Below are positions 1-11,460 of a stretch of 64,000 nt of DNA, one piece after another. The DNA comes from Puccinellia tenuiflora (lineage: Eukaryota > Streptophyta > Magnoliopsida > Poales > Poaceae): positions 850,846 through 914,845 of the forward strand of contig QRDG01000393.1 of assembly GCA_012064385.1 (NCBI GenBank), written 5' to 3'. Position 1 is the stretch's first letter; every line of letters begins with the position of its first letter. The translations under genes and the position numbers were made by a program. Below the pieces are notes generated by a model. It was not told where the DNA came from, did no database searches, and saw only the letters and a list, made by a program, of their open reading frames with translations.

Positions 1-839
1 TTTTCTATAATTCTTTGGTGGCTCCAATTTTATCTCATGAGTGCTTGTCTCTTTGTTTATTGGTATGTTTGCACACTCATGTATTTGTTGAGGATCTTTT
101 ACTTCATGCTTACCATGGTGAGTACGTTGTTGGCTAAATGCTCTCACTAGCTTTTGGCATTTTCAATTGGTTTTAGTTTCCAATTGGTATCCTAAGCTTG
201 TGAACATACCTTCAAAGATCTTCTTTTTGCCTTGGTTGGGCCTATCTTATGTTGAATTTTTGAAAATTGGTATCTCCTCATGGCTCAACCATATCTTTGG
301 TGCAAGTGCTATGATTTTCTTTTGCTTTATGCACTCTTGCACTTGTTGAGTGTTCTAGATGATTTTGGGGGAGCGAGGATGCCATTTTTGTGCACTTCTC
401 CATAGTGTATGAACATTGGGGAGCTTCTCCGTTTTTATTTTGAACTCTCGCTTTGGATCTTTTTGATTGCCTATCTCCTTTGTGGAGATTTTTAAAAAAT
501 GATTTCATCTTTTTGCAATCTTTGGATCCTCAATATAGTTTGATTCCCTCTAATTATTCGTCAATGAATATGTGCTTTGATTACACTCATATCTTGAGTA
601 ATGCACACTTTATGGAGGAACTCTTATTATATTGGCTCTCTAAATTTTTCTTCCCATTTCGGCAATCGATGCCAATGGGGGAGAAATTTAGAGGGTTTAA
701 GGGAATTTGGGTTTTATGCTTTTGTTGCATTTGCCTTTAATGCGCTTGCATCCTTGGTTGTTTGTCTTGCAAGGTTGCTTTATTCTTGATATAAACCCTC
801 TTAAAAGGGATTGTCATCAATTACCAAAATGGGGGAGAT
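1..839 (+). mobile_element. Copia element, 3' end of internal region
   Basis: This stretch precedes a polypurine tract and an LTR that starts TGAAAGTGCATGG, so it is the 3' untranslated tail of a Copia element whose coding part lies left of the window. It is T-rich with short repeated phrases of the ATGGGGGAG type. No open frame here resembles gag or pol; the frames present are short and look fortuitous. Assignment to the SIRE/Maximus lineage rests on recognising the LTR start and end only. Confidence 0.7.
826..839 (+). promoter_or_regulatory. Polypurine tract of the Copia element
   Basis: The purine run AAAATGGGGGAGAT sits directly before the LTR start TGAAAG at 840, the standard position of the plus-strand primer. 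It lies between the arms of an inverted repeat (811-828 and 869-886). Confidence 0.75.
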
Positions 840-1281
840 TGAAAGTGCATGGTTGCCCCCTTGTGTGGTTTGGTAATTAATGACAATCTCTATGGACTAA
901 TGTTTGTATTGAGTTAGATTTGTAGGTGTGTCCATAAGTATTGCTTGATCTCCATTTCTTGGAGTCAAGGCTAAGGGGAAGAAAAGTATGTGTTGATCAA
1001 TGCTAAGTGTGTTTGATCAACACTCAAGTCCAAGTGAAGATATGCCGAGGAGGTGCTTCTCCCATCTTGGTGTATGGGGGAGCAACATGTGAATCTTCAC
1101 CAAGCGAAGCGCAATCAATAAAGGTGGTGCATCTTGAGGAGATGAAGATCGTCTTCAATGACCTCAAGTGGATTAATGCGCAAGGCAAAGGTATGATCTT
1201 GATAGGGTTTCTATTTTACCGGTCTCATGTTGTTAGTTGAGAGACCGGGTTATAGGATAGATAGCCGTACTATCAACAGGG

Positions 1282-2206
1282 TGATAGAGGCAAAGGTGTC
1301 CGATCTTTCGATGAGATGATACTATCGATTTGGGTGGCATCGACGTTGATGATCCGACTACAAACGTGCGAGGACACTGCGCCTTAGCAATCGCTACACC
1401 AACTCCGGGAAGGTTTATGACAGCGCCGTAGCACAATCGACCAAACCAACTAAGGTCTAATTCCTGCAGGCAATCGAAGAACAAGCAAGAACTAAGAATT
1501 GGCAATCTGAATATTGCAATATGAATGATTAGAGATGAAAGTGGGGTTCCGAAGAGCGGTCTTGGTCTGGCCGATCTGGCACAAACGAAGTACAGCGAAG
1601 TTGCAGCGACGGCTAGCTAACTTTTGACTAAACAAAACCCAAGTCTAAAAGAAACCCTAGGTGTTGCATTTATGGGGGAAAGAGGGGAAATTCGTGCTCC
1701 CATGGGTGGGGCCACGAAATCCAGCCTAAACCTACTTTCCCATCAATACGGACTCTAAAAACTGCCCACAAGGGGTATGACGAAAATACATGGGCCTGGC
1801 CCAAAAATAAGGTGGCGCAGCACCTATAATAGGTCTTGGACGAAAATAATAAAGTGGTAACTTGTATAATTCGTCCAAGACTTCATTTGGCATTACGATG
1901 GCTTCAGGCTGCGGTAGACTCCCTCCGTGACAGCATCCTCTTCAGCACTTGCATTCCTGCTGCCAGCTCCATGGACGGTCATGCTCCAATACTTGTCCAT
2001 CAACTCCTCGCTAGGTCCATTATTCCTAAGTGTAACAAACACATCGGTTTTAGGCAGTAGCATATTCTCATGTAAATTTGGAAGAGTTCCAAGAAACGAA
2101 AGTAACCTGATAATTTAGTTGACGTGCACGAGCTCGAGTAATAGGTCCTTGTATTTGTGTAGTGGTAGGACTAGTGGTTGTAACTGTAGTTGGGATGTCC
2201 TCATCA
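1282..2206 (-). mobile_element. Solo LTR G, CRM-like chromovirus
   Basis: A 925-bp LTR in reverse orientation. On the minus strand it starts TGATGAGGACATCCC, the start shared with elements A and E, and ends in CTATCA. It is flanked by the 5-bp duplication CAGGG (1277-1281 and 2207-2211), with no internal sequence, so it is a solo LTR left by recombination between two LTRs. On its minus strand, near 2068-2150, it encodes a peptide with GPITRARARQLNYQV, the same LTR-encoded tail seen in A, E and C. It is distantly related to solo LTR F. Confidence 0.88.
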
Positions 2207-2738
2207 CAGGGGCTCTCGACCGAGTATCGTTTTTGTATCGTCGGAGTAGAGAGCACAAACCTTTGCATCCTTACAATCATCTTTATTGGTTCTTATTTGT
2301 CTCTTATCGTGGTGTGGTCTTGGTACTTGTCGTGCTCGTCATGACAAGACTAAGTTCACCAAAAACGATTTTCATATGCATCTTCTATTTGCGGTTTCGG
2401 TATTGGAGATTTGCCGGTTCATCCGTGCGGAAGATTTATCTCTTCCATTTCTTTGCAAATCTCCATTGCTTCTTTGCCTTTTTCAAAGGTTGCATTGTCG
2501 TCCTCTTTTAAACAAAATTGGTTTCACATCTTTTGGACTTCATTTGCAAAAGATATTTCATTTCCGGTTTGCGAAATAGAGGTTGATCCATTCCCCTTTG
2601 GTGTTTACAATGTATTATTGAACTATGATGTTTCTCTACATAATCTTGTAGTGCTCATTGTGACGATTCCAACGAGTCCAACATTATCGAAAACGGAGTT
2701 CATTTGCAAAAGTTATGGGGTTCTGTTTTCACTGTTGG

Positions 2739-3119
2739 ATCTGGCCCGGAGATGGTTCGGAGTCTCCGGTCACACCGGAGTCTCCGCGGACCCGGAATCT
2801 CCAGTCCCGTGTTTTTCACTGATTTATGCCAAAGTGTGGTGCGCCCCTGTTGTGTGCCCGGAGGTACACCGGAGATGGTCCGGAGACTCCGGTGGGAGTC
2901 TCCGGCCCAAAGGATCCGGAATCTCCAGCCTTGTCTGCTTCATCAACAGAGTCTCCGTGGGGCTGCGGAGTCTCCGGCATGCCGGAGTCTCCGGCCACTC
3001 GAGACCGGAATCTTCGGCCCTCCCGCTTTGTCTCTTGTGTGGCGCGTCTCTGGTGCCAGTTCGGAAGAAGGCCGGAGCCTGGCCGGAATCTCCGGCCCAG
3101 GCCGGAGTCTCCGGTCTAC
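2739..3119. repeat. CCGGAG/CTCCGG palindromic repeat block in Copia LTR
   Basis: Repeated units such as CCGGAGTCTCCGG and CCGGAGACTCCGG occur in both orientations through this stretch upstream of the LTR TATA box. They are CpG-rich in an otherwise AT-rich LTR. Open frames across it are by-products of the repeat. Confidence 0.75.
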
Positions 3120-3124
3120 GCAGG

Positions 3125-4459
3125 TGATGACTCCCAAGTGCAGGAGATCAATTGTAGTACCTTTCGATTAGAAAAGGTTGTCGAACCCACGAGGAGCTGA
3201 AGGTATTGTTTAACAAGAATGGTAAATAAAACAATGAAAGATGCAAGTGTTTTTGGGATTTTTGGTAAATGGTAGCAAGTAGAAGTTCTCAAAGAGAGAA
3301 AGCCCAATCTTCTATGCAGCAAGAGGACAAGCTCAAGTGTGTGTTTCTTATAGGAAATAAGGCCTAGGGATCATACTTTCACTAGTGGACACTCTCAGCA
3401 ATAATAATATAATTTAATACATAAATATTTTCTCTTCACTATGCTACCCCGAACTATCCTCCGGTTGGATAACGAACACCATTCCATTGCATAGGGCTAT
3501 AAAAGCACACCTTAAAGTCGCATTCCACATCTAGGGAACCCCACACTGTCAACTGAGTGCCCTAGATAGTACTAGACAAACACCACAATTTCATAGAGAC
3601 ATCCAACACAAATAATAACTCATGATAAGTATTCCTGTAATCTATAGCCTAAGAGCCACACACGGTGTGCACACTGTCAACTTCGCACCATGGGACAACG
3701 GTGACTCCGGAGATTACATTAATAAAACCACTTGAGTAGCATAATTCATAAGATAATGAAGAGTAACATCTATGGATTCAACTAGATTACAAAGCTCATG
3801 ATCACATAAAGATCACACCATGGGAGAGAGAGATAAACCACACAGCTACCGGCATGAGCCCTCAGCCCCGAGGGAGACTATTCCCTCTTCATCATCGAGA
3901 CGGTGGAGATGTCGTTGGGGGAGATGGAGACCACCCCGGCAGCGCCCCGCCGGAGTTTTCCCCCTCCAATCTGCAGCTCCAGGTCTCTATTTCGTGGTTT
4001 CTGTGTTTCGGCAGCGCTCCCTTCTGGAAAACGTCGGGGACTATTTTTATAGTCGGTTTAAGGTCAAGACGAAGCTTCTGAAAGAAAGATCGATGGCAAC
4101 GGAGCCACGAGGGCCAAGTTGGTGGGCCCCATGCGGCCAAGGAATCAGGCCGCGTGGGCCCCCCTCTTTTGGCCTTCGGGCTTCCACTTTTTCGCTTCCT
4201 TCGCCCCTACGCTTTGTTCCTTCCAAAAACTAATGCTCGTAAATTTTCAAGTCATTTGGACGTCGTTTGGGTCCCTGAAACATCAAAATATAGAAAATAG
4301 GGTTTTCTGCCAGTGCAGGGTTAATTCCAGAAAAATAGGAAAACTGTGAAATCTTCCCAAAATCATTATAAAACAATGATATAACCCTTATATGATGCAA
4401 ATATGATTGAAATATGAGTAATATAATGCAAAGTTCATGTATGCATTTTACATGCATCA
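3125..4459 (-). repeat. 3' LTR of element I
   Basis: This 1335-bp LTR, read on the minus strand, starts TGATGCATG and ends GGGAGTCATCA. It lacks about 14 bp near 3268 that the partner LTR has near 8755-8770, and differs at scattered bases, so this element is older than A or E. A TATA-like ACTATAAAAATAG lies on the minus strand near 4041-4056. Confidence 0.88.
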
Positions 4460-4474
4460 ACATCCCCAAGCTTA
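4460..4474 (-). promoter_or_regulatory. Polypurine tract of element I
   Basis: On the minus strand TAAGCTTGGGGATGT directly precedes the 3' LTR start. The same core AAGCTTGGGGATG recurs several times in this element and in the sequence near 12650-12710. Confidence 0.75.
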
Positions 4475-7342
4475 ACCTATACTCGTCCTCGAGTATAAAG
4501 GTGATAAAACCAACATGGACTTTGCATTTTAAAACTAACAATGGATATCAAAGATGATTATTATTGCTACATAAAGTCATATGATTCATTCTTTAAAGGA
4601 GTAGCAATATGCAAGATAGATTATAAAGTGATATCAAATATTCAATGCAAGGATGTTCAATGATAATTCACAAAGTGTAACATAGAAGAAAGTACTATGG
4701 ACCAAATGTATGCATAATAAAAAGTAAAAACATCCTATAATGGTCATAGAGTATTCTTGTAAAACTGAATATAAAAGTGGACACTTTGGAAAGATATATA
4801 TATGAGTAGAGGTAAAAACATAAACAAGTCTCATCTAACTTCCAAATACTTCTACTTAAGTTAATGTTTGCAATGTGGTATTGGTGTCAAGCTCTCATTA
4901 CCCCTTATCATAACATCTTGAATGGTTAAAGTTTAAAGTGAAAGCAAATATGAGTAGTGTACTTGACAAAGCAATGGTTGAAAGTTTCATGCCCCGTGAA
5001 TATGAGTACCTACACCATGGTGTTACTCAACTTGGGATACAAAGCAAGTTCAAGTAAAAGTCATTGTATAATAGCGTCATCAAGAGGGTCAACTGGGGTA
5101 CCTCTTGTCCCAGGACATGGAACAAGCCCATGTCAAAATGACAAGACAAACAAACATAAGGAACAATCTCAACACCCTTTTTATTGTGAGGTGTATCACT
5201 GAAGGTTCACATAGCATGTAAGTAAATTTCCACCATGACAGCATGGCTTAGATTGGCGGCCCAGGTATCTCTCTAGCCATTTATACAACTACTTAAACCT
5301 ACTAAATTTCCACATTTATTTGGCACCATGATAAGCATCCATAAACAAAAGTACATGATATCAACTAGATATAATTTAGTGCAATGTTGAAAGCTTGCCA
5401 TGTGACAGCACATTTGGGCTAACTAGCAACCAAGACTCTTGTCAAATTCACAACTTCATAGTTTTAATCAGAATGGTTCATGTTTATTAAGTGCAATAGT
5501 AAGGTGTGAGAGCTATTTAACCAACTTTTCCATAACAATCAATAACATAAGCATTTTTAATTCAGAGGTATAGGTAACACAAAGTAACATGATAAACATA
5601 CTCGGAATAGCATAAAGCTAATAGGTAGATATGGTGGACTCACTGGAAAAAACTTTGGTTGAAGGTGTTGGAAAACAAGTTTTTACTTATTGAAATTTTT
5701 GGGCTAGCTAAAGGGAGAAAGTTGACAAACTAAATGCATGCACTAGTGTCCATAGAACTAACCAATCCATGTTAAACAAAGTAAAGTAACATTCAGCATC
5801 AAAACATGAAAAAAGATACCTCTTGATAAAACACTTGCAATTTGATACTCATTAAAAACATATGAATTATGCAACTATATGTATCTTTTTAAATCAACTT
5901 AAACATCCCATTCCCAATTTTTTATTTAGCATCCAACTTTATTCAACCCAAACTTCCAGTAGCTCTCTCATATATAAATGATAGTGGTGGTCTCAAACCA
6001 AAATAAAAAGCAAATAAAAGATGCTCCAAGTTTATGCGATAAAGTGCATTGATCAAAAACAGAAGTTAGACGTGTGCAAACCGAGAGTGTGTTGGTCCAG
6101 TGGGGTTGTCTTCACATCCCCAAGCTTATGGTCCTCACCATCCTTGGATAGCTCCTGGTGCATCTCCTCTAATCCATGTGAAAAAACTTCAAAACACGGT
6201 TTCTCCCATTTCTTTTCTGTGGGGTGACATTAGTAGTGATAGACAAATGAATTACTTGCTGCATAGAATCCTTAAACAAAAATTCATATGAATGTCCAGA
6301 GAGTGTATAATGTTATGCCTACTTATAAACTCAATTGGATCAAAAGATACAAGTTAAAAGTTCAAAGAATGCATCAAACAAAATGGGACAGAATCTGTCC
6401 AGAAAAACAGCAGCTGTGAAACACATTTTTCTACCCGACTTAAACATATCGAAAAATACTGAAATAATTCAGGAATACATAGGATGAAAAGTTCCTGTTA
6501 CAGTAAAAATTTCAGCTCATTCGGAGTTACAGAATAGGAATGCAAAATCAAACCATGCACAGATTCGTGCCGGAATAAAATCTCCGAATGCAAATAGCAA
6601 CTTTTTCAAACCAAAATGTGTAAAACTTGGCACTTTTTAAAAATTTCAGAAACTAAACTAAAACTAAGTCTCTTGTTACAGAAAGAGGACACAAAGAAAA
6701 TCAAAAATAAAAACAGCCGGGTTGCCTCCCGTAAAGCGCATTCTTTATAGCCATATAGCAAGGCTTCTTACTTGATATCAAGATGGTTGGAGTGAGGTGG
6801 CTTGACATCCCCAAGCTTGAATTCTTTTACTTCTTCGAAACATGTAGGGTGAGCCTAGGGGTAACATCCCCAAGCTTGAGTGTTTGTCCCTCTTGATCAT
6901 TCTTCATCACCCTCAACTCTTCCACTTAAAAATTTTTTACACAAAACTCATCATAAAACTTGATTAGAGGGGTTAGTGTCTCCATAAATTAAATCCATAT
7001 AGGTACAGCAAAGACATATAATGAGTTTATTATAAACATGAACTACTGCTACTATGGTTGTGTATTGCTCTTTGATCAATAGAACTACACAAAACACAAG
7101 CAACGAGAGTAATGCAAAATAAAGACAAAATCTATCAAAAACTGGACAGCCCGCAAAGAGTGAATTTTCAGAGGCACTTACGTTGCTCAAATCAGAAAAT
7201 TTTAAAGTAATGGAATGTGTATTAATAACTGAAGATTGCTGTCATAAAATTTCAGGTCAAAATTCTTTTCTGTGATTTTTAACATTTTTCGCAGTGAAGC
7301 TTAGGAATCTTTTCTAGACATCCATGATAGTTTTAATGATGC
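4475..7342 (-). other. Non-coding interior of element I
   Basis: An AT-rich 2.9-kb stretch without a credible reading frame, where pol would normally lie. It carries further copies of CATCCCCAAGCTT near 6117, 6809 and 6868. The part near 6700-7320 is similar to 12600-13220, so both derive from related Athila-like interiors. Confidence 0.75.
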
Positions 7343-8392
7343 TCACATAGGAATAAGAATTGAAACGCAAAGGTGAGCATCAAGGGAAAAATATGAAACA
7401 TATTTAAGTCTCACCCACTTCCTATGCATTGGGATCTTGTAAGAAAATAAATCATTGAAACACAAAGCAAGTAGCATAGGAAGATAAAACAAGAGCAATT
7501 TCAAGACTTTGAACTTAAAGAGAGGAAACGTAATAATATTGAAATGTTTAGAACCATATTTTCCCTTCTCATAATAGTTACAAGTAGTGGAAACAAATTT
7601 GACAAAGGAACTTTTAGATTGGTGCAACTTTGCAAACTTAGAAACATATAGAGGATTATTAAAACTATCATGTAAGATATTAGCATATTTTCCTCTCTCA
7701 AAATAATTGCAAGAAGCACCATAAACATGATGGTCATGGGTGAAATGGTTATTAGTATAAGATAATTTCAGCCCACATAAGTACTTTTTAACATATAAAA
7801 GCTTCTCCTCCATGGTGTGAATAGGAGAGTTCAAAAATAAAGTAGGACTCTCATAAGTGAGAGTGTTGTCACAAGCTGCAAGTATATCATTTTTATCCTC
7901 ACATAATTTAGTAACAAGTTCTAAACTTGAAGGATTATCAAGCAAAATAGGACCATCATCCAAAGCATTATCATATAGCATATTTAAGTAATACTCCTCA
8001 TTATTATCTTTAAAATTATTATCAATAATGTTCTCATTAGGCATAGGTTGGTATTCCTCCTCTTCTTGGGGTTGCATGGGCATCCCCAAGCTTAGGTTTT
8101 TATCCTCCTCTTCCTGCAAAATATTAGTATTTTCCGTGGCAGCAAGAATTCTTTCTTTAGGAGTAAAATATTTAAGAAAAACCTTCCTCAAAATACTCCA
8201 TTCAATAGTGACTTCTTCATCCAAAGACATGAACCAGATACGAACATTACCAGATAAAGACAAATATAATAGCTTCCTTTTTACCTGATCCTCAGAAATA
8301 CCAGGAAGCCTAAATAAACCATATATTTCTTCAATTGTCTCCACATGTTCACGTGCAGACTTAGTTCCATCCCCTGTAAATGGATTTTTCAT
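7343..8392 (-). pseudogene. gag-like frame of element I
   Basis: A minus-strand frame of 349 codons. The first 90 or so residues resemble the retrotransposon gag domain: an NPFTGDGTKSAREHVE segment, then a VKRKLLYLSLSGNVRIWF helix region and a LRKVFLKYF segment typical of Athila-type gag. The rest is acidic and then hydrophobic, with no CCHC zinc knuckle and no protease motif. The upstream part of gag is missing or interrupted between 8393 and the primer site, and no pol follows. It is probably a decayed gag that would have made the particle protein. The function is inferred from the family only. Confidence 0.6.
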
Positions 8393-8580
8393 AACCCTTT
8401 TAACATGACCAATGGGAATTTAAAATCCCACTTTAGATACCTCAGACACAGTAGTTTCAACCACTTTAGGAGCATTAGCATAAGCACGATTCATAAATGC
8501 CATAGTAACAATGAGATAAAACAGTAAATAAAATTCAGCTTTCAAGTTTCCTTACCAAACTTCTTACCAATAGCGCTACG

Positions 8581-8599
8581 CTCCCCGGCAACGGCGCCA
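8581..8599 (-). promoter_or_regulatory. Primer binding site of element I (tRNA-Asp)
   Basis: On the minus strand TGGCGCCGTTGCCGGGGAG follows the 5' LTR end by about 11 nt. It is complementary to the 3' end of plant tRNA-Asp as I know it, the usual primer of Athila elements. Confidence 0.8.
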
Positions 8600-8610
8600 G
8601 AAAAGTATCT

Positions 8611-9960
8611 TGATGACTCCCAAGTGCAGGAGATCAATTGTAGTACCTTTCGATTAGAAAAGGTTGTCGAACCCACGAGGAGCTGAAGGTATTGGTTAAC
8701 AAGAATGGTAGATAAAACAATGAAAGATGCAAGTGTTTTTGGGATTTTTGGTAAAAATGCTGAAGGTAAATGGTAGCAAGTAGAAGTTCTCAAAGAGAGA
8801 AAGCCCAATCTTCTATGCAGCAAGAGGACAAGCTCAAGTGTGTGTTTCTTATAGGAAATAAGGCCTAGGGATCATACTTTCACTAGTAGACACTCTCAAC
8901 AATAATAATATAATTGAATACATAAATATTTCCTCTTCACTATGCTACCCCGAACTATACTCCGGTTGGATAACGAACACCAATCCATTGCATAGGGCTA
9001 TAAAAGCACACCTTAAAGTCGCATTCCACATCTAGGGAACCCCACACTGTCAACTTGAGCGCCCTAGATAGTACTAGACAAACACCACAATTTCATAGAG
9101 ACATCCAACACAAATAATAACTCATGATAAGTATTCCTGTAATCTATAGCCTAAGAGCCACACGGTGTGCACACTGTCAACTTCGCACCATGGGACAAAG
9201 GTGACTCCGGAGATTACATTAATAAAACCACTTGAGTAGCATAATTCATAAGATAATGAAGAGTAACATCTATGGATTCAACTAGATTACAAAGCTCATG
9301 ATCACATAAAGATCACACCATGGGAGAGAGAGATAAACCACATAGCTACCGGCATGAGCCCTCAGCCCCGAGGGAGACTATTCCCTCTTCATCATGTGGA
9401 CGATGGAGATGTCGTTGGGGGAGATGGAGACCACCCCGGCAGCGCCCCGCCGGAGTTTTCCCCCTCCAATCTGCAGCTCCAGGTCTCTGTTTTGTGGTTT
9501 CTGTGTTTCGGCAGCGCTCCCTTCTGGAAAACGTCGGGGGACTATTTTTATAGTCGGTTTTAGGTCAAGACGAAGCTTCTGGAAGAAAGATCGACGGCAA
9601 CGGAGCCACGAGGGCCAAATTGGTGGGCCCCACGCGGCCAAGGAATCTGGCCGCATGGGCCCACCTCTTTTGGCCTTCACGCTTCCACTTTTTCGCTTCC
9701 TTCGCCCCTACGCTTTGTTCCTTCCAAAAACTGATGCTCGTAAATTTTCAGGTCATTTGGACGTAGTTTGGGTCCTTGAAACATCAAAATATAGAAAATA
9801 GGGTTTTCTGCCAGTGTAGGGTTAATTCCAGAAAAATAGGAAAAATGTGAAATCTTCCCAAAATCATTATAAAACAATGATATAACCCTTATATGATGCA
9901 AATATGATTGAAATATGAGTAATATAATGCAAAGTTCATGTATGCAATTTACATGCATCA
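8611..9960 (-). repeat. 5' LTR of element I
   Basis: This 1350-bp LTR is the partner of 3125-4459. It starts TGATGCATG (minus strand, at 9960) and ends GGGAGTCATCA at 8611. Confidence 0.88.
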
Positions 9961-9991
9961 GCAGGCTCCAACGGCTAGTTTTTGGGGGAGG

Positions 9992-10000
9992 CTATAAATA
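9992..10000 (+). promoter_or_regulatory. TATA box of the Copia LTR
   Basis: CTATAAATA lies within an imperfect palindrome GAGGCTATAAATAGCCTC, about 1 kb before the LTR end. Confidence 0.6.
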
Positions 10001-11016
10001 GCCTCCTTCTTCCCCAAGAGCTGGCTGCTCACTTTGCTCACTTGTTTTCCTCTCTCCTCCATTGTTGCTAACCTTGTGAGCTTGATTCCTCTCAATCCCT
10101 CCAATGATTCTTGCCCAAATTTAGGGATTCAAGAGAGGAGATCTAGACCTACCATTCCACCAATCAAATTCTCCTCTAAGTGAGGGGAACCTAGTGGATC
10201 TAGATTTTGGGGTTTCTTTGTGTTTATCCCCTTTGTTCTTCCTCTCTTATTCCCCCCAAAGCATTTGTTGCTTGGTTGGAATTTGAGAGTGAAGGACTTG
10301 ACCACATTGTGTGTTCTTGCCTCTTGCATTTGTTGCATCGGGTTGCTCTCTCCACGGTGATACGTGAAGTTGAAGGTTGAGAAGCTTGTTACTCTTGGGT
10401 GCATTGTGTTCCCAAGAGCTTGTGCCTCTTGGGTGCATTGTGTACCCTAGACGGTTGGAGGTACCGCGAAGACTTCGAGTTGTGAAGCTTCGGCACGTTT
10501 TGGCAGCCCCCAATTGAGTTGTGGGTGTGTGCCCCAAGGAAGTTGTAAAAGGGCTCCGGAATCCGCCTCGAAGGATTCCGATAGTGGAAGGTGAACCAAA
10601 CCCTTGGGTGCGGTTCATCGGAGAATAGGGTGAGGCCTTTGTGGCATCTTGAGTAGGCCTCTTGTGGCGAGCTCACACCCGTCCAACGAGACGTACTCCC
10701 TTAACAAGGAGGAACTCGGGAATACATCCTCGTCTCCGCGTGCCTCGGTTATTTCTATACCGAGCTTTTACTTATGCAATTTACATTGTGATAGCCTTCG
10801 TGCTTGAAGTTCTTTATCTTGCTATCACCTTGTTGCTTGCCTTGCTTAGCATAAGTTGTTGGTGCACATAGGTAAACCTAGTATTTTAGGTTGTTGGCTT
10901 GTTAATTTAAACACATAGTTTTATTCCGCAATTATCAAGCCCTTAAATAGAAAAAGTGTTAATCGCCTATTCACCCCCCTCCTCTAGGCGACATCTCGGC
11001 ATAGTTCGTTCTTTCA

Positions 11017-11460
11017 CCTAGCCGTCGGCTCCTTTATATAGGAGGCCAACACCTACTCGGTTGGACAAGCCCAAACCGAACCTAACATGACTCCCAAACC
11101 TAGTTGGACTCTAAGCATAGAAAACCAGCACACATGCCCAATTTAACACAACCTTAGACAAATTACATGCGTTTTAATAGCCTATCCTAGAGTGTCAACC
11201 AACCATCACAATGCCCATCACGATGCCCTCATCATCCTCCCCTTCTTGGAAAGGCGTTGTCCTCAACGCCGGAAGGTCTTCTCCAGCGCCTTGTGACTTC
11301 AAAATCTGCAACATCAAACTAGCGGTGTTCTGAAATTGGGTTTCACCTCATCTTCTGGAGGTACCTCAACAGAGAAGAGTCCAAACTTGATAGTAAGTGG
11401 AGGTGGTGGCGCAATGGCAGGAATAGCAGATATCCTCCCCTCATCATTTCTTTTTCTATT
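11017..11460 (-). mobile_element. Remnant J: chromovirus LTR end and polypurine region
   Basis: Position 11234 marks an LTR start on the minus strand (TGATGAGGGCATCG). It is preceded on that strand by a polypurine-like AGAAGGGGAGGA and by sequence matching the end of pol in elements A and L (the GAAGACCTTC and GGCGTTG segments). The LTR part (11017-11234) is cut on its left by the Copia element. About 200 bp of interior remains before similarity fades near 11460. Confidence 0.6.

Larger units (their letters stand above)
3125..9960 (-). mobile_element. Non-autonomous Athila-like LTR element I (complete)
   Basis: A complete minus-strand element of 6836 bp with LTRs at 3125-4459 and 8611-9960 and the 5-bp target duplication GCAGG (3120-3124 and 9961-9965). 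The primer site matches the 3' end of tRNA-Asp, and the polypurine tract is TAAGCTTGGGGATGT. Only a gag-like frame is found; there is no protease, reverse transcriptase or integrase in the 4.1-kb interior. It is therefore a non-autonomous or deleted derivative. The tRNA-Asp primer site and the gag segment point to the Athila group, at moderate confidence. It sits inside the Copia LTR. Confidence 0.9.
840..11016 (+). repeat. 3' LTR of Copia element (split by two insertions)
   Basis: The LTR begins TGAAAGTGCATGG and ends GTTCGTTCTTTCA, a start and end I recognise from SIRE/Maximus-type grass Copia LTRs. It is split by a solo LTR (1282-2206) and by a complete element (3125-9960). Its own pieces are 840-1281, 2212-3124 and 9966-11016, about 2.4 kb together. 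A TATA box lies at 9992-10000, and a block of short CCGG palindromes at 2739-3119. No matching upstream target site can be checked because the 5' end is outside the window. Confidence 0.8.

Noticed and set aside
1..839. Coding end of Copia pol or an env-like gene
   Set aside because: No RNase H or membrane-protein pattern is visible in any frame; short frames only.
8581..8599. Apparent tRNA-Asp 3' end
   Set aside because: Only the terminal 19 bases match, and it sits beside an LTR end. It is a primer binding site, not a tRNA gene.
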